In this document: in pieces, positions 1-6,833 of the stretch
Position numbering within the stretch: the stretch's first letter is position 1
Layout: every line of letters begins with the position of its first letter
Source of the DNA: Kiloniellales bacterium
GTDB taxonomy: Bacteria > Pseudomonadota > Alphaproteobacteria > Kiloniellales > JAKSDN01
Direction of reading: 5' to 3'
Length of the DNA: 37,992 bases
NCBI GenBank assembly: GCA_028280455.1
Contig: JANQLT010000073.1
Location: 1-37,992 of the forward strand
Made by a program: the position numbers and the translations under genes
Notes under the pieces: model-generated
Seen by the model: only the letters and a program-made list of their open reading frames with translations
What the model was told of the DNA's origin: nothing
Databases searched by the model: none

Positions 1-163
1 AACCACCCCCTCACCCGGCTCTGGCTAAGCTCAGCCTTCGGCCTCGCTAAGCCTCCACAGCCCTCTCCCCCGTCGGGGGAGAGGGACGCGCAGGCTTGGT
101 GAGGCGCAGCCGAGCCTAGCCGGAGCTGGGTGAGGGGGCAGGTCGTTTCGATGTCGAAGGCTG
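1..163. repeat. Palindromic intergenic repeat family A, copy 1 (left edge cut by window)
   Basis: A long imperfect inverted repeat. The centre, at 61-85, is a perfect hairpin: CCCTCTCCCCC, a 3-nt loop, then GGGGGAGAGGG. The outer arms read CCCCTCACCCGGCT on the left and AGCTGGGTGAGGGGG on the right, and the right arm runs on through GTCGTTTCGATGTCGAAGGC. The same element recurs at 31432-31598 (opposite orientation) and 37881-37992 (same orientation). It has no ORF of its own. It lies just downstream of the minus-strand Popeye-like gene, so it may fold in that gene's 3' transcript. Confidence 0.85.
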
Positions 164-188
164 CACCGGACGAACGGGCCGCTGCCAT

Positions 189-207
189 CCGATCGGAAGA
201 CGCACTA
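189..207 (+). repeat. Probable half copy of repeat family B
   Basis: CCGATCGGAAGACGCACTAG closely resembles the right end of the two full family-B elements (CCGATCGGAAAACGCTCTAG at 20833-20852). The left arm and GC-rich core are absent, so this may be a solo end left by decay. It sits immediately beyond repeat A copy 1. A chance match to a short motif is possible. Confidence 0.4.
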
Positions 208-224
208 GGGTCAGCGCCCGGTCT

Positions 225-872
225 TCAACGTTCCGCCAGCTTGCGGGTCAGGTCGAGGCTGAAGACGCTGGTCATGGCGATGTCCATGGTCGGGTTGCGC
301 CGCAGCAGCTTGCGCAGGTCGTCCTTGTTCCAGGAGAGATAGCGGGTGTCGCGCTCGCAGCGCACGGTCGCGGTGGCCGGCCCGCCCGAGATGAAGGACA
401 TCTCGCCGATCAGGGCGCCGTCGCGCGAGCGGTCCACCTCGACCTCGTCCTTGAGGATCGAGACCTCGCCGTTGGAGATCAGCTTGAGGTCCTGCAGCTC
501 CCGGCCCTGCTCGGCGATGACTTCGCCGGGCGCGCCGTCGTGCCAGTGGCCGAGCCGCAGGAGCTTCATGAACTCGACGGCCGTGAACTTGCTGAACACG
601 ACCTCGTAGAGCTCGCGCTCCTCCTCGGTCAGCCTGACCCGCCGCCGCTCCAGCCACAGGCCGACGATCCGCGAGGCGTTGATGAGGGTGAAGAGCCCGA
701 GCCAGAGCACGACGTTCCAGCTCGGCTCGCTGGGCAGGACGAACTGGTAGACGACCCCGACCAGCGCGGAGAGCATGGCCACCACGCGCAGCAGCAGGAT
801 GTCGCGCAGGTAGAAGGAGACCGCCGCGAGGAGATAGGAGAGATGCAGGAGATCGTCCTCGAAGATAACCAT
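225..872 (-). CDS. Popeye-like membrane protein with cyclic-nucleotide-binding domain
   Basis: A 215-residue protein with about three hydrophobic helices in the first 70 residues (roughly 8-25, 27-46 and 53-68). A charged linker with ERRRVRLTEEERELYEVVF follows, then a cNMP-binding-type beta-barrel over about 85-200. The barrel shows LISNGEVSILKD and then GALIGEMSFISGGPATATV, which is the phosphate-binding-cassette region. Three membrane helices followed by a cNMP fold is the arrangement of the Popeye-domain family. Its bacterial members have no settled role; binding of cAMP or a similar nucleotide to regulate a membrane partner is an inference. The canonical Arg of the cassette is not obvious, so the ligand is uncertain. 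It appears to be a single-gene unit, with the RES toxin gene 63 nt upstream on the same strand and repeat A downstream. Confidence 0.75.
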   Translation of the reverse strand: MVIFEDDLLHLSYLLAAVSFYLRDILLLRVVAMLSALVGVVYQFVLPSEPSWNVVLWLGLFTLINASRIVGLWLERRRVRLTEEERELYEVVFSKFTAVEFMKLLRLGHWHDGAPGEVIAEQGRELQDLKLISNGEVSILKDEVEVDRSRDGALIGEMSFISGGPATATVRCERDTRYLSWNKDDLRKLLRRNPTMDIAMTSVFSLDLTRKLAER

Positions 873-935
873 GGCGCTTCGCTCCCAATAGGCTCCGAAA
901 CCCGCCCTGAGGCGAGAGGCGGGCGCGCCGTCTCG

Positions 936-1610
936 CTAGGCCGGAAGTCGGACCGCGATTGTCTTTCGGTTCGGATCGGCATGAACCTGAATCTCGAAAT
1001 GATCGCTTTGCACGACGTCGAGGATCTTGGTCGGGTCGAAACAAACGACGTTCTCCCCTCCGGCATGGCGCAGGCTATCGTAGAGAATGCCGTCGCTGCC
1101 GGCAGCCCGCTCGGCTTCGCCGAAGATCTGGCTCCGATCGTAGGACCGCCGATCGTAGAGGTCCGGCCGATCGGCCTGCTGTCCGCGGATGTCGCGGTAG
1201 TTCCTGCCGGTCAAGCGCGCGCCGTAACAGCGGAAGGTCATGCGGTCCTGCTGTCGTCCTTCGTAGAGGGCCTGTCGGCGGAGGTGGTGGGCCACCTCGG
1301 CAACCGCCGTCTTCTCCGATAGGCCGGCGTACCAGGCGTTGAGGTCGGGGCCGCTGAAACGATTGCCGCCGGGGGGCCCGTGCAGAAAGGCGGCCATGAC
1401 GACGCTGGCGTTGCTCCGCCCGAAGACCCATCGCGCGCGTGGCAGGCGAGCCGCGCGGGTTTCGACCAGGCGGTCGTTGGTCCAGCCTTCCAGCTCCATG
1501 ACCGCCTCCAGGTCCTCGGCGGCAGCCACGTCCTCGAAGGCGCCGATGGGCGGGAAGCGCGACGGCACGAGCCGATAGCTGGGGTCGCGAAAGGCGACTC
1601 CCTCAGCCAT
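936..1610 (-). CDS. RES-domain toxin
   Basis: Predicted 224-residue RES-family toxin. The N-terminus has the usual YRLVPSRFPP and LEGWTNDRL blocks. The family's three signature residues are visible: R84 (in GGNRFSG), E105 (in TAVAEVAHH) and S179 (in GILYDSLRHAGG), with Y94 in NAWYAGLSE. Characterised RES toxins deplete NAD+ or ADP-ribosylate targets using an ADP-ribosyltransferase-like fold; which activity applies here cannot be told. I chose the ATG at 1610, giving MAEGVAFRDP. An upstream ATG at 1697 in the same frame would add 29 Arg/Ser-rich residues lying inside the antitoxin gene. With this start the gene overlaps the antitoxin 3' end by 8 nt, as is typical of translationally coupled pairs. 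Its full length suggests it is intact. Confidence 0.9.
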   Translation of the reverse strand: MAEGVAFRDPSYRLVPSRFPPIGAFEDVAAAEDLEAVMELEGWTNDRLVETRAARLPRARWVFGRSNASVVMAAFLHGPPGGNRFSGPDLNAWYAGLSEKTAVAEVAHHLRRQALYEGRQQDRMTFRCYGARLTGRNYRDIRGQQADRPDLYDRRSYDRSQIFGEAERAAGSDGILYDSLRHAGGENVVCFDPTKILDVVQSDHFEIQVHADPNRKTIAVRLPA

Positions 1611-2142
1611 CGACGATCTCGATGTCCGAGTCCGCCCAGGCCCGCTCTTCCACCGGATGCGCGAGCGGCGCCGCGAAGAGGCCGCCGCGCCAGGCATCGA
1701 GGAATCGGCGGACCTCGAGGAGCCCGAGCTGGGTGCCGGAGAGCATGAGATCGAGCGGCCGCTGGCCGCCGAACAGAGGGGCGGCGTTGGGACTGTGCAG
1801 CCATTGCCGGGCGCGCTCGTCGTCCGGGAAGAGGATCCGTAGCGCCTTGTGGATGCCGAGCAGGGCGGAGATCCGCAGCAGGCTGTCCAAGGGCAGGGTG
1901 AGCTTCCGGCCGGACTGCGCCTTGGCCATCCAGTTGTGGTAGGTCGAGCGTGCCGGGCTGCCGAGCAGCAGGAGCCGGGCCCGCTCGCTGAGCTGCCATT
2001 GGCCGGCGATGGCCGCGAAGCTCCGCAGGCCCGGTCCGCTCAAGCGTGCCCGGTTGGCGCCGTCGAAGCTCTTCTCCGTGATCAGGCCGCTCGGCTCGCT
2101 TCCTTCTTGGCGTCCTTTCTGCGCTTTCCTGGTCACTGGCAT
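1603..2142 (-). CDS. MbcA/ParS/Xre-type antitoxin (DUF2384 partner of the RES toxin)
   Basis: A 179-residue protein encoded just upstream of the RES toxin, which it should bind and neutralise while repressing the operon. The middle has an Xre-like helical region (SFAAIAGQWQLSERARLLLLG, then STYHNWMAKAQSG). The DUF2384/MbcA C-terminal domain follows, with LDSLLRISALLGIHKALRILF, the block WLHSPNAAPLFGGQRPLDLML and LLEVRRFLDAWRGG. The ATG at 2142 directly abuts the only good Shine-Dalgarno, GATAGAGG. The in-frame GTG two codons later (2136) has a normal 6-nt spacing and may be the real start. The gene is preceded by a strong AT-rich promoter with an inverted repeat, suited to autorepression. Confidence 0.88.
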   Translation of the reverse strand: MPVTRKAQKGRQEGSEPSGLITEKSFDGANRARLSGPGLRSFAAIAGQWQLSERARLLLLGSPARSTYHNWMAKAQSGRKLTLPLDSLLRISALLGIHKALRILFPDDERARQWLHSPNAAPLFGGQRPLDLMLSGTQLGLLEVRRFLDAWRGGLFAAPLAHPVEERAWADSDIEIVDG

Positions 2143-2150
2143 CCTCTATC

Positions 2151-2192
2151 GTCCAATTTAAGATAATATATCCAAATCTGGACAATAGTCAA
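2151..2192 (-). promoter_or_regulatory. Toxin-antitoxin promoter with overlapping operator-like inverted repeat
   Basis: An AT-rich island in GC-rich DNA. On the minus strand there is TTGACT (2187-2192) followed after 16 nt by TATATT (2165-2170), or after 18 nt by TATTAT (2163-2168). These fit a sigma-70 promoter. An inverted repeat (GTCCAGATTT at 2174-2183 and AAATTGGAC at 2151-2159) brackets the -10 box, the place where an antitoxin repressor would block transcription. Predicted transcription would start only about 10-20 nt before the antitoxin start codon. Confidence 0.65.
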
Positions 2193-2283
2193 GATGAACG
2201 ACCTCGGAGGGCCGCTGACCACGGCGGAAACGCTGGCGTTCCGGGCTGAAAGGGCGCCTCGCCGCGGCGCCCGGCTCTTGGGC

Positions 2284-2739
2284 TCAGGCGGCCCGGCGGC
2301 GTCTGACCCGCGCCAGGTAGCGCGCCAGGCTGCGGGTCGGATCGGCGATGGCGGCCGGGTCGAGGAAGTCGGCGGCGACGATCTCGCGGTTGTCGATGGT
2401 CACGCTCGGGGCCGTCGCCGGCCGGTACTCGAAGGTCGTCCAGCGGCCGTCGGCCGGGCCGGCCTGGACCAGGGCGGCGGGCTCGACGGCGATGCCGACC
2501 TCCTCGCGCAGCTCGCGCAGCGCGGTCTCCCGGCTGGTCTCGCCGCGCCGGCCGTCGCCGCCGGGCAGGGCGCTGCCCGGCCGGTAGGAGTGCCGGACGA
2601 CCAGGAGGCGGCCGCGGTACCAGACCGCCACCAGGGCGACCCGCGAGCGCCGGCCGGTGACGCGCTCCCAGGCGCAGAGCCGGGGATAGGCCCAACGCAG
2701 GAAGGCGCGGTGGCAGCGGTTGCGAAGCCGGCTCAGCAT
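2284..2739 (-). CDS. NUDIX hydrolase
   Basis: A 151-residue NUDIX-family hydrolase, which would cleave a nucleoside diphosphate linked to another group. The Nudix box G-x5-E-x7-R-E-U-x-E-E-x-G-U is complete: GDGRRGE, seven residues, then RELREEVGI. It therefore has all residues needed for metal binding and catalysis. Just before the box, VRHSYRPGSALPGG matches a common NUDIX lead-in. I preferred the ATG at 2739 because GAGAGGG lies just upstream; an in-frame ATG at 2769 would add ten residues but has no Shine-Dalgarno. The N-terminus is basic. The substrate cannot be inferred from sequence or neighbours. Confidence 0.88.
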   Translation of the reverse strand: MLSRLRNRCHRAFLRWAYPRLCAWERVTGRRSRVALVAVWYRGRLLVVRHSYRPGSALPGGDGRRGETSRETALRELREEVGIAVEPAALVQAGPADGRWTTFEYRPATAPSVTIDNREIVAADFLDPAAIADPTRSLARYLARVRRRRAA

Positions 2740-2794
2740 GTCCCTCTCGAGGCGCCCTGCTCCTGTCATCCGCCGGTCGCGCGGCTCAGGCGCC

Positions 2795-2869
2795 CTACGT
2801 CTCCTTCATGTGGATGTAGGCGCGGCGGATCAGCTCTTCGAGGGTCGGCCATGGGCCCGGGCCCGTCAT
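2795..2869 (-). CDS. Possible 24-residue small protein
   Basis: A short reading frame starting MTGPGPWPTLEELIRRAY and ending MKET. It begins 22 nt downstream of the TPR/2OG-oxygenase stop codon on the same strand. A strong Shine-Dalgarno (GGAGAGAG) sits 5-6 nt before the ATG, which is better than the signals of many larger genes nearby. The peptide is an amphipathic helix after a Pro/Trp-rich start and has no signal sequence. I do not recognise it. It could be a real small protein cotranscribed with the oxygenase or a chance ORF; only conservation can decide. Confidence 0.4.
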   Translation of the reverse strand: MTGPGPWPTLEELIRRAYIHMKET

Positions 2870-2891
2870 GCGGTCTCTCTCCGGGTCGGGG

Positions 2892-4445
2892 TCAGGAGAC
2901 GCGGACCGCGTCGAAGGCGATGCTGATGCGCGGCGCGCTGCTCTCGAAGGGGACCGTGCCATGCCAGAAGAAGGACGGGAAGAGCACCAGCAGGCCGACC
3001 TCGGGGCGCACGGCATGGATGCGCGGCGGCCTCTGCAGCTCGAAGATGCCGTTGCAGCGCCCGAACTCGAGCCAGCCCGAGGTCTCGTCCGCCGACTCGC
3101 CGGTGCCGGGCGGCAGGGCGACGTAGTAGACGCCGCTGATCCAGCTCCCGGCATGGATGTGCGGCTCCTGGTAGCCCAGGCTGTTCAGGATCACGCCCCA
3201 GCCGGTCGTCTCGTAGGCCTGCCGCGGCATGGCCGTGAAGGGATGCCCGGGGTCGGGCGGCAGGCCGGCGATGTAGTCGTCGAGGGCCGCCGTGATCATC
3301 CGCCGCAGGGATTCGACCGGCTCGCTGCCGTCGAAGATCTCGCGCGTCTGCCGGCCGCCGCGCGTCGCCAGCTTCGGCGTCTCCTCGCTGAGGCTCGGAT
3401 GCGCCTGCAGCGCATCGGCCAGCGCGGCGTTGAAGGCGGCCAGGTCGGCGTAGCCCGGCGGCGGCGCCAGCTTGCGGCTCTGCACGAAGCGGTCGTAGTC
3501 GAGCAGGGCCTCGGCTTCGGCGGTCCTGCCGAGCTCGTGCAGCGCGATGCCCTTGTCGGCGAGCGCGCTGCCGAGCGTGGGATCGACCTGCAGGGCGCCC
3601 TCGGCGGCTTCGAGGGCGGCCGCGGCCTCGCCGGCGGTGATGTGCAGGCGGGCGAGGTTGGCGCGGGCACCGACCAGGTCCGGGCGAAGCGAGATCGCAT
3701 GGCGGTAGGCCGCCGCGGCCGCGTCGCTCTCGCCGCGCTCGCTGTGGACGATGCCGATCAGGTTGAAGGTCGCGCCGTCGCCCGGCTCGAGCTCGACGGC
3801 GCGGCGGAAGCAGTCCAGCGCTTCCGCCAGCCGGCCGCGGTCGCGCTCGGCGGAGCCGAGCTCGATCAGGGCCGGGCGGTCGTTCGGCTCGATGGCCAAG
3901 GCCTGGCGGAAGGCGTCGGCCGCCTGGTCGGTTTGGCCGAGCCGCCGCAGGCTGTCGCCGAGGCCCTTGTGCAGCGACGCCCTGGCCGGCTCGACCGCCA
4001 GGGCGCGCTGGTAGCAATCGACGGCGGCGGCGAAGGCGCCGCGCTGGTGATGGATCTGGCCGAGGCTCTGCAGGGCCAGGACGTGTCGGGGCTGCAGGCC
4101 GAGGACCCGCTCGAAGGACTCCGCCGCGGCCTCCAGCCGGCCAAGGTTGGCCTGCGCGACCGCGAGGTCGAGGAAGCGGGCGGCCTGGCCCGGATCGAGC
4201 GCGGCGGCGCGGCCGATCAGCGCGACGGCACGCTCGGCGTCGCCTTCCTGCAGCGCCATGCCGCCGAGCATGTGCAGGGCATCGGGATAGTCCGGCTCGC
4301 GCTCCAGGACGCCTTGGCAGAGCGCCGCCGCCTCGGCCCGGCGTCCGGCCTTGAGATGATCGACCGCCTGGGCGATCGCCAGCGCCGAGTCCTGCGGTCC
4401 CATCCCGCTGGCCGCGCCCAAGCCCGGCCGATCGATCCCCGCCAT
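2892..4445 (-). CDS. TPR-repeat protein with C-terminal 2OG-Fe(II) oxygenase domain
   Basis: A 517-residue two-part protein. Residues 1 to about 330 are tandem tetratricopeptide repeats; each unit carries alternating A/G/Y/P positions such as PDYPDALHMLGGMAL and PRHVLALQSLGQIHH, about eight in all. The C-terminal 130 residues match the putative 2OG-Fe(II) oxygenase family: EPHIHAGSWISGVYYVALPP (H429, H431), LVLFPSFFWHGTVPF (H495) and APRISIAFDAV (R506, the likely 2-oxoglutarate-binding Arg). An H-x-D acidic metal ligand is not obvious in this stretch. The likely role is hydroxylation of a protein or small-molecule partner gripped by the TPRs; the substrate is unknown. It lies between the small lipoprotein gene (45 nt upstream) and the possible 24-residue ORF, all on the same strand. 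Confidence 0.85.
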   Translation of the reverse strand: MAGIDRPGLGAASGMGPQDSALAIAQAVDHLKAGRRAEAAALCQGVLEREPDYPDALHMLGGMALQEGDAERAVALIGRAAALDPGQAARFLDLAVAQANLGRLEAAAESFERVLGLQPRHVLALQSLGQIHHQRGAFAAAVDCYQRALAVEPARASLHKGLGDSLRRLGQTDQAADAFRQALAIEPNDRPALIELGSAERDRGRLAEALDCFRRAVELEPGDGATFNLIGIVHSERGESDAAAAAYRHAISLRPDLVGARANLARLHITAGEAAAALEAAEGALQVDPTLGSALADKGIALHELGRTAEAEALLDYDRFVQSRKLAPPPGYADLAAFNAALADALQAHPSLSEETPKLATRGGRQTREIFDGSEPVESLRRMITAALDDYIAGLPPDPGHPFTAMPRQAYETTGWGVILNSLGYQEPHIHAGSWISGVYYVALPPGTGESADETSGWLEFGRCNGIFELQRPPRIHAVRPEVGLLVLFPSFFWHGTVPFESSAPRISIAFDAVRVS

Positions 4446-4490
4446 GTCCGTCCCGCCGTCTTCCGCCCCGCCGTCGCAGCCCGCCGCGCG

Positions 4491-4697
4491 CTATTCCTTG
4501 GTCGCCTCGTCGATGGCTTCCTTGGCTTCCTCGACCGCCTCCTCGGCCTTCTCGGCGGCTCCTTGGAGCACCTGGTCGGCTGCCTCGCCGGCCTTCTCCA
4601 AGGGGCCTTTCTCCTCCTCGCAGCCGGTCACGGCCAGCAAGCCGCCCAGCAGCAGGCTCGACAGCAGGAGTCTTGCGCCGTTGGTGAGTTGGGCCAT
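4491..4697 (-). CDS. Small lipoprotein with charged helical tail
   Basis: A 68-residue predicted lipoprotein. It starts MAQLTNGARLLLSSLL, has a short hydrophobic core, and shows a lipobox ending VTGC (C26 would be lipidated). The mature part is almost entirely Ala/Glu/Lys in repeated AEEAVEEAKEA-like units, predicting one long amphipathic helix. The start is well supported by AAGGAGG seven nucleotides before the ATG. It resembles small envelope lipoproteins of unknown role, and I cannot assign a function. The following gene on the same strand encodes the TPR/2OG oxygenase. Confidence 0.82.
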   Translation of the reverse strand: MAQLTNGARLLLSSLLLGGLLAVTGCEEEKGPLEKAGEAADQVLQGAAEKAEEAVEEAKEAIDEATKE

Positions 4698-4833
4698 GGT
4701 CGCCTCCTTCCGTGATCGATGCGGGGCGATGGGCCGATCCGGCGGCCCGTCGCCGCCCGCGCTTGCTGCGAGTCTTACACCAGCCGCGAGGCGCCTTCGA
4801 CGGACATTTTCGCGACGCCCGCGCGCTGCTCGC

Positions 4834-6105
4834 TCACGCGAGGCTGTCCGCCAAGGCCTCGAGGGTCCGCTCGACCTCGACCGCCGTGTTGTAGTGCGCC
4901 AGGCCGATGCGCAGGACCCCGCCGGTCTCCAGCAGACCCAGGGCGCCCGCCGGCTCGAGGGCGTAGTTGTGGCCGTCCCAGACGTAGATCTCCCGCGCGC
5001 CGAGGGCTTCGGCGATCTCCCGAGGCCGCCGCCTGTCGCTGGTGAAGGAGACCGTCGGCACCCGCCGGCCCAGGGCGTTGGGGTTGGTGATGCCATGGAT
5101 CGTCACGCCGTCGAACGCGCCCAGGCCCTCGAGCAGCCGGCGCGTGAGCTGGGTCTCGTGGTCGATGCTGGCGTCCATGGCGGCGAGCAGGTCGCGGCGC
5201 CGTGGCGGCGCCGACTCGTGGCGCGTCCGATAGCTCTGCCCGGCGACCTCCCGGCCGAGCCATTCGAAGTAGCCGACCGTGGCGGCGGTGCCGGCCATGC
5301 CCTCGTGATTGAGCGTGCCGGTCTCGAAGCGGTTCGGCAGGCCGTCGCCCGCGGCCCGCACCTTGTAGGGCTCCAGCGCCCGCAGGATCTCGCCCCGGCC
5401 CCAGAGCACGCCGATGTGCGGCCCGAAGAACTTGTAGGGCGAGCAGACCAGGAAGTCGCAGTCGAGCGCCTGGACGTCGATCGCCCCGTGCGGGGCGAAT
5501 TGCACGGCATCGACGTAGACCAGGGCGCCGGCCTCGTGGGCCATGGCGGTCATGGCCCGCACGTCGTTGATCGTGCCGGTCAGGTTGCTCGCCTGGCCGA
5601 TGCAGAGCAGGCGCGTGCGCGGTCCCAAGAGGTCCGCGAGCGCCGCAAGGTCGAACTCGTAGCTCTCCAGGTCGAAGGGCAGGTACTTGACGGTCAGCCC
5701 GTGGTCGCGGGCCAGGAGCTGCCAGGGCGCGACATTGGCGTCGTGGTCCATGCGGCTGAGGATGATCTCGTCGCCGGGGTCGAGCAGGCGGCCGATCGAG
5801 CGCGAGATGTGCAGCGTCAGCGTCGTCATGTTCTGCCCGAAGATCACCTCGCCGGTCTCGCGGGCGTTGAGGAACAGGGCCATGGCCTCGTGCGCCTCGG
5901 ACACCGTCTGCACCGCCGCCCGGGAGCTGCGGAAGGCGCCGCCCAGGTTGGCGTTGGCCTCGAGCAAAGAGTGGGTCATGGCCTCGGCCACGACACGCGG
6001 CACCTGGGTGCCACCGGGGTTGTCCAGGAATATGGGTGTAAGACCGTCCCGCTCGGCCAGGGCCGGAAAGGCGGCCCGGACCCGCTCGACGTCGAAACCT
6101 GACAT
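4834..6105 (-). CDS. Cysteine-desulfurase-like aminotransferase class V protein (VC1184-type)
   Basis: A 423-residue PLP enzyme of the class V aminotransferase fold. It resembles the VC1184 subgroup of cysteine-desulfurase-like proteins (IFLDNPGGTQVP near the N-terminus; GLPNRFETGTLNHEG later). Cofactor residues are visible: the Schiff-base lysine K225 in CSPYKFFGPHIG, D199 in YVDAVQF, and H121 in MDHDAN as the likely ring-stacking residue. The position usually occupied by His after the Asp is Gln here. The start at 6105 has GGGAGGGG four bases upstream; an ATG 27 codons earlier lacks this. It is not next to isc, suf or tRNA-thiolation genes, so the sulfur acceptor, or whether the substrate is cysteine at all, is unknown. 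Confidence 0.85.
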   Translation of the reverse strand: MSGFDVERVRAAFPALAERDGLTPIFLDNPGGTQVPRVVAEAMTHSLLEANANLGGAFRSSRAAVQTVSEAHEAMALFLNARETGEVIFGQNMTTLTLHISRSIGRLLDPGDEIILSRMDHDANVAPWQLLARDHGLTVKYLPFDLESYEFDLAALADLLGPRTRLLCIGQASNLTGTINDVRAMTAMAHEAGALVYVDAVQFAPHGAIDVQALDCDFLVCSPYKFFGPHIGVLWGRGEILRALEPYKVRAAGDGLPNRFETGTLNHEGMAGTAATVGYFEWLGREVAGQSYRTRHESAPPRRRDLLAAMDASIDHETQLTRRLLEGLGAFDGVTIHGITNPNALGRRVPTVSFTSDRRRPREIAEALGAREIYVWDGHNYALEPAGALGLLETGGVLRIGLAHYNTAVEVERTLEALADSLA

Positions 6106-6124
6106 CAGCCCCTCCCGAAAGGCG

Positions 6125-6144
6125 GCCCGCCGGGAAGGGCGGGC
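6125..6144 (-). terminator. Hairpin after the chemotaxis/partner-switch operon
   Basis: GCCCGCC and GGCGGGC form a 7-bp GC stem with a 6-nt loop, 39 nt after the stop codon of the last operon gene and before the PLP-enzyme gene. There is no proper U-run, so it may be a weak terminator or an RNA-stabilising hairpin. Confidence 0.3.
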
Positions 6145-6182
6145 TGGCGTTCGGTCCCCTCTAACAGACGGGCGGGGTGCTG

Positions 6183-6812
6183 TCACATGGCGTGGGCGTC
6201 GGGCCGCTTCGCGGCCCCCGGCCTTCCGGGCGCGAGGCTGCGCGGCGTCTCGGCCTCGAGCCGGGCCGTGACCTCGACCAGGTTGCCCGGCTCGATGAAG
6301 CGCAAGGTCTCGAAGCCGGAGGCGCCGGCGACGGCGATCCCGTAGCCGTGTCCGGCGCCTCGCCGCTCGTGGTGGAAGGCGAGATGGGGCGCCGGATCGA
6401 AGCCCTCGCCCCGGTCGCGAATCCTGACCTGCATGCTTGTGCCGTCGCGGCGGTAGCTGACGCTGACGAACTTGCCGGCATGCTCCGGCATCCGCAGGCG
6501 GCGCTCTATCGAGCTCTGCCAGAGGCCGCGCTCCAGAAGTTTCGCTTTCTGTTCCGGGCCGATGCCGAGATTGCCGTGCTCGATGGCATTGATCATCAGC
6601 TCGGTGAGGCCGATGGCGATGGCATCCGGCTCCTCGCAGCCTTGCGCCAGGTGAAAGGCGAGGTCGCGGGCCTGCTCGAGGGTCCGGACATGGACGCAGC
6701 CATTGGAGACCCTACCCGCCGCAAGGCGGTCGCCGTCGATCCGGCCGAGCCCGCGCCGGACGGCGATTTCACCCGGTCGTTGAGGGGCCTCGCGCCGACA
6801 TGCCTGAGCCAC
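6183..6812 (-). CDS. RsbW-like ATP-binding anti-sigma-factor-type kinase
   Basis: A 209-residue protein with a HATPase_c_2 (GHKL) domain like the serine kinases RsbW and SpoIIAB. The N box is LTELMINAIEHGN, the G1 box is IRDRGEGFDP, and GAGHGYGIAVAG forms the ATP lid/G2 region. An N-terminal extension of about 45 residues and a Pro/Arg-rich tail are not typical of RsbW. Such kinases phosphorylate a STAS antagonist on Ser and sequester a partner (a sigma factor or an enzyme) when not bound to it. The gene starts with GTG, preceded by GGGAG, 21 nt after the SpoIIE-phosphatase stop. It is the last gene of the twelve-gene operon. Together with the STAS and phosphatase genes just before it, it completes a partner-switch module. 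The controlled partner is not encoded alongside. Confidence 0.85.
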   Translation of the reverse strand: MAQACRREAPQRPGEIAVRRGLGRIDGDRLAAGRVSNGCVHVRTLEQARDLAFHLAQGCEEPDAIAIGLTELMINAIEHGNLGIGPEQKAKLLERGLWQSSIERRLRMPEHAGKFVSVSYRRDGTSMQVRIRDRGEGFDPAPHLAFHHERRGAGHGYGIAVAGASGFETLRFIEPGNLVEVTARLEAETPRSLAPGRPGAAKRPDAHAM

Positions 6813-6833
6813 GATGCGCTGCTCCCGGCCGTT

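Noticed and set aside
1..163. tRNA or structured small RNA gene in the palindromic repeat
   Set aside because: The fold is a single long hairpin with no cloverleaf or CCA end, and the same sequence recurs at other intergenic sites.
936..1697. Longer RES toxin starting at 1697
   Set aside because: The added residues are Arg/Ser-rich shadow of the antitoxin gene; the ATG at 1610 gives the normal N-terminus and an 8-nt overlap.
2868..6102. Two long plus-strand frames opposite the TPR/oxygenase and PLP-enzyme genes
   Set aside because: They are antisense shadows of genes with clear catalytic motifs; no Shine-Dalgarno and no domains.
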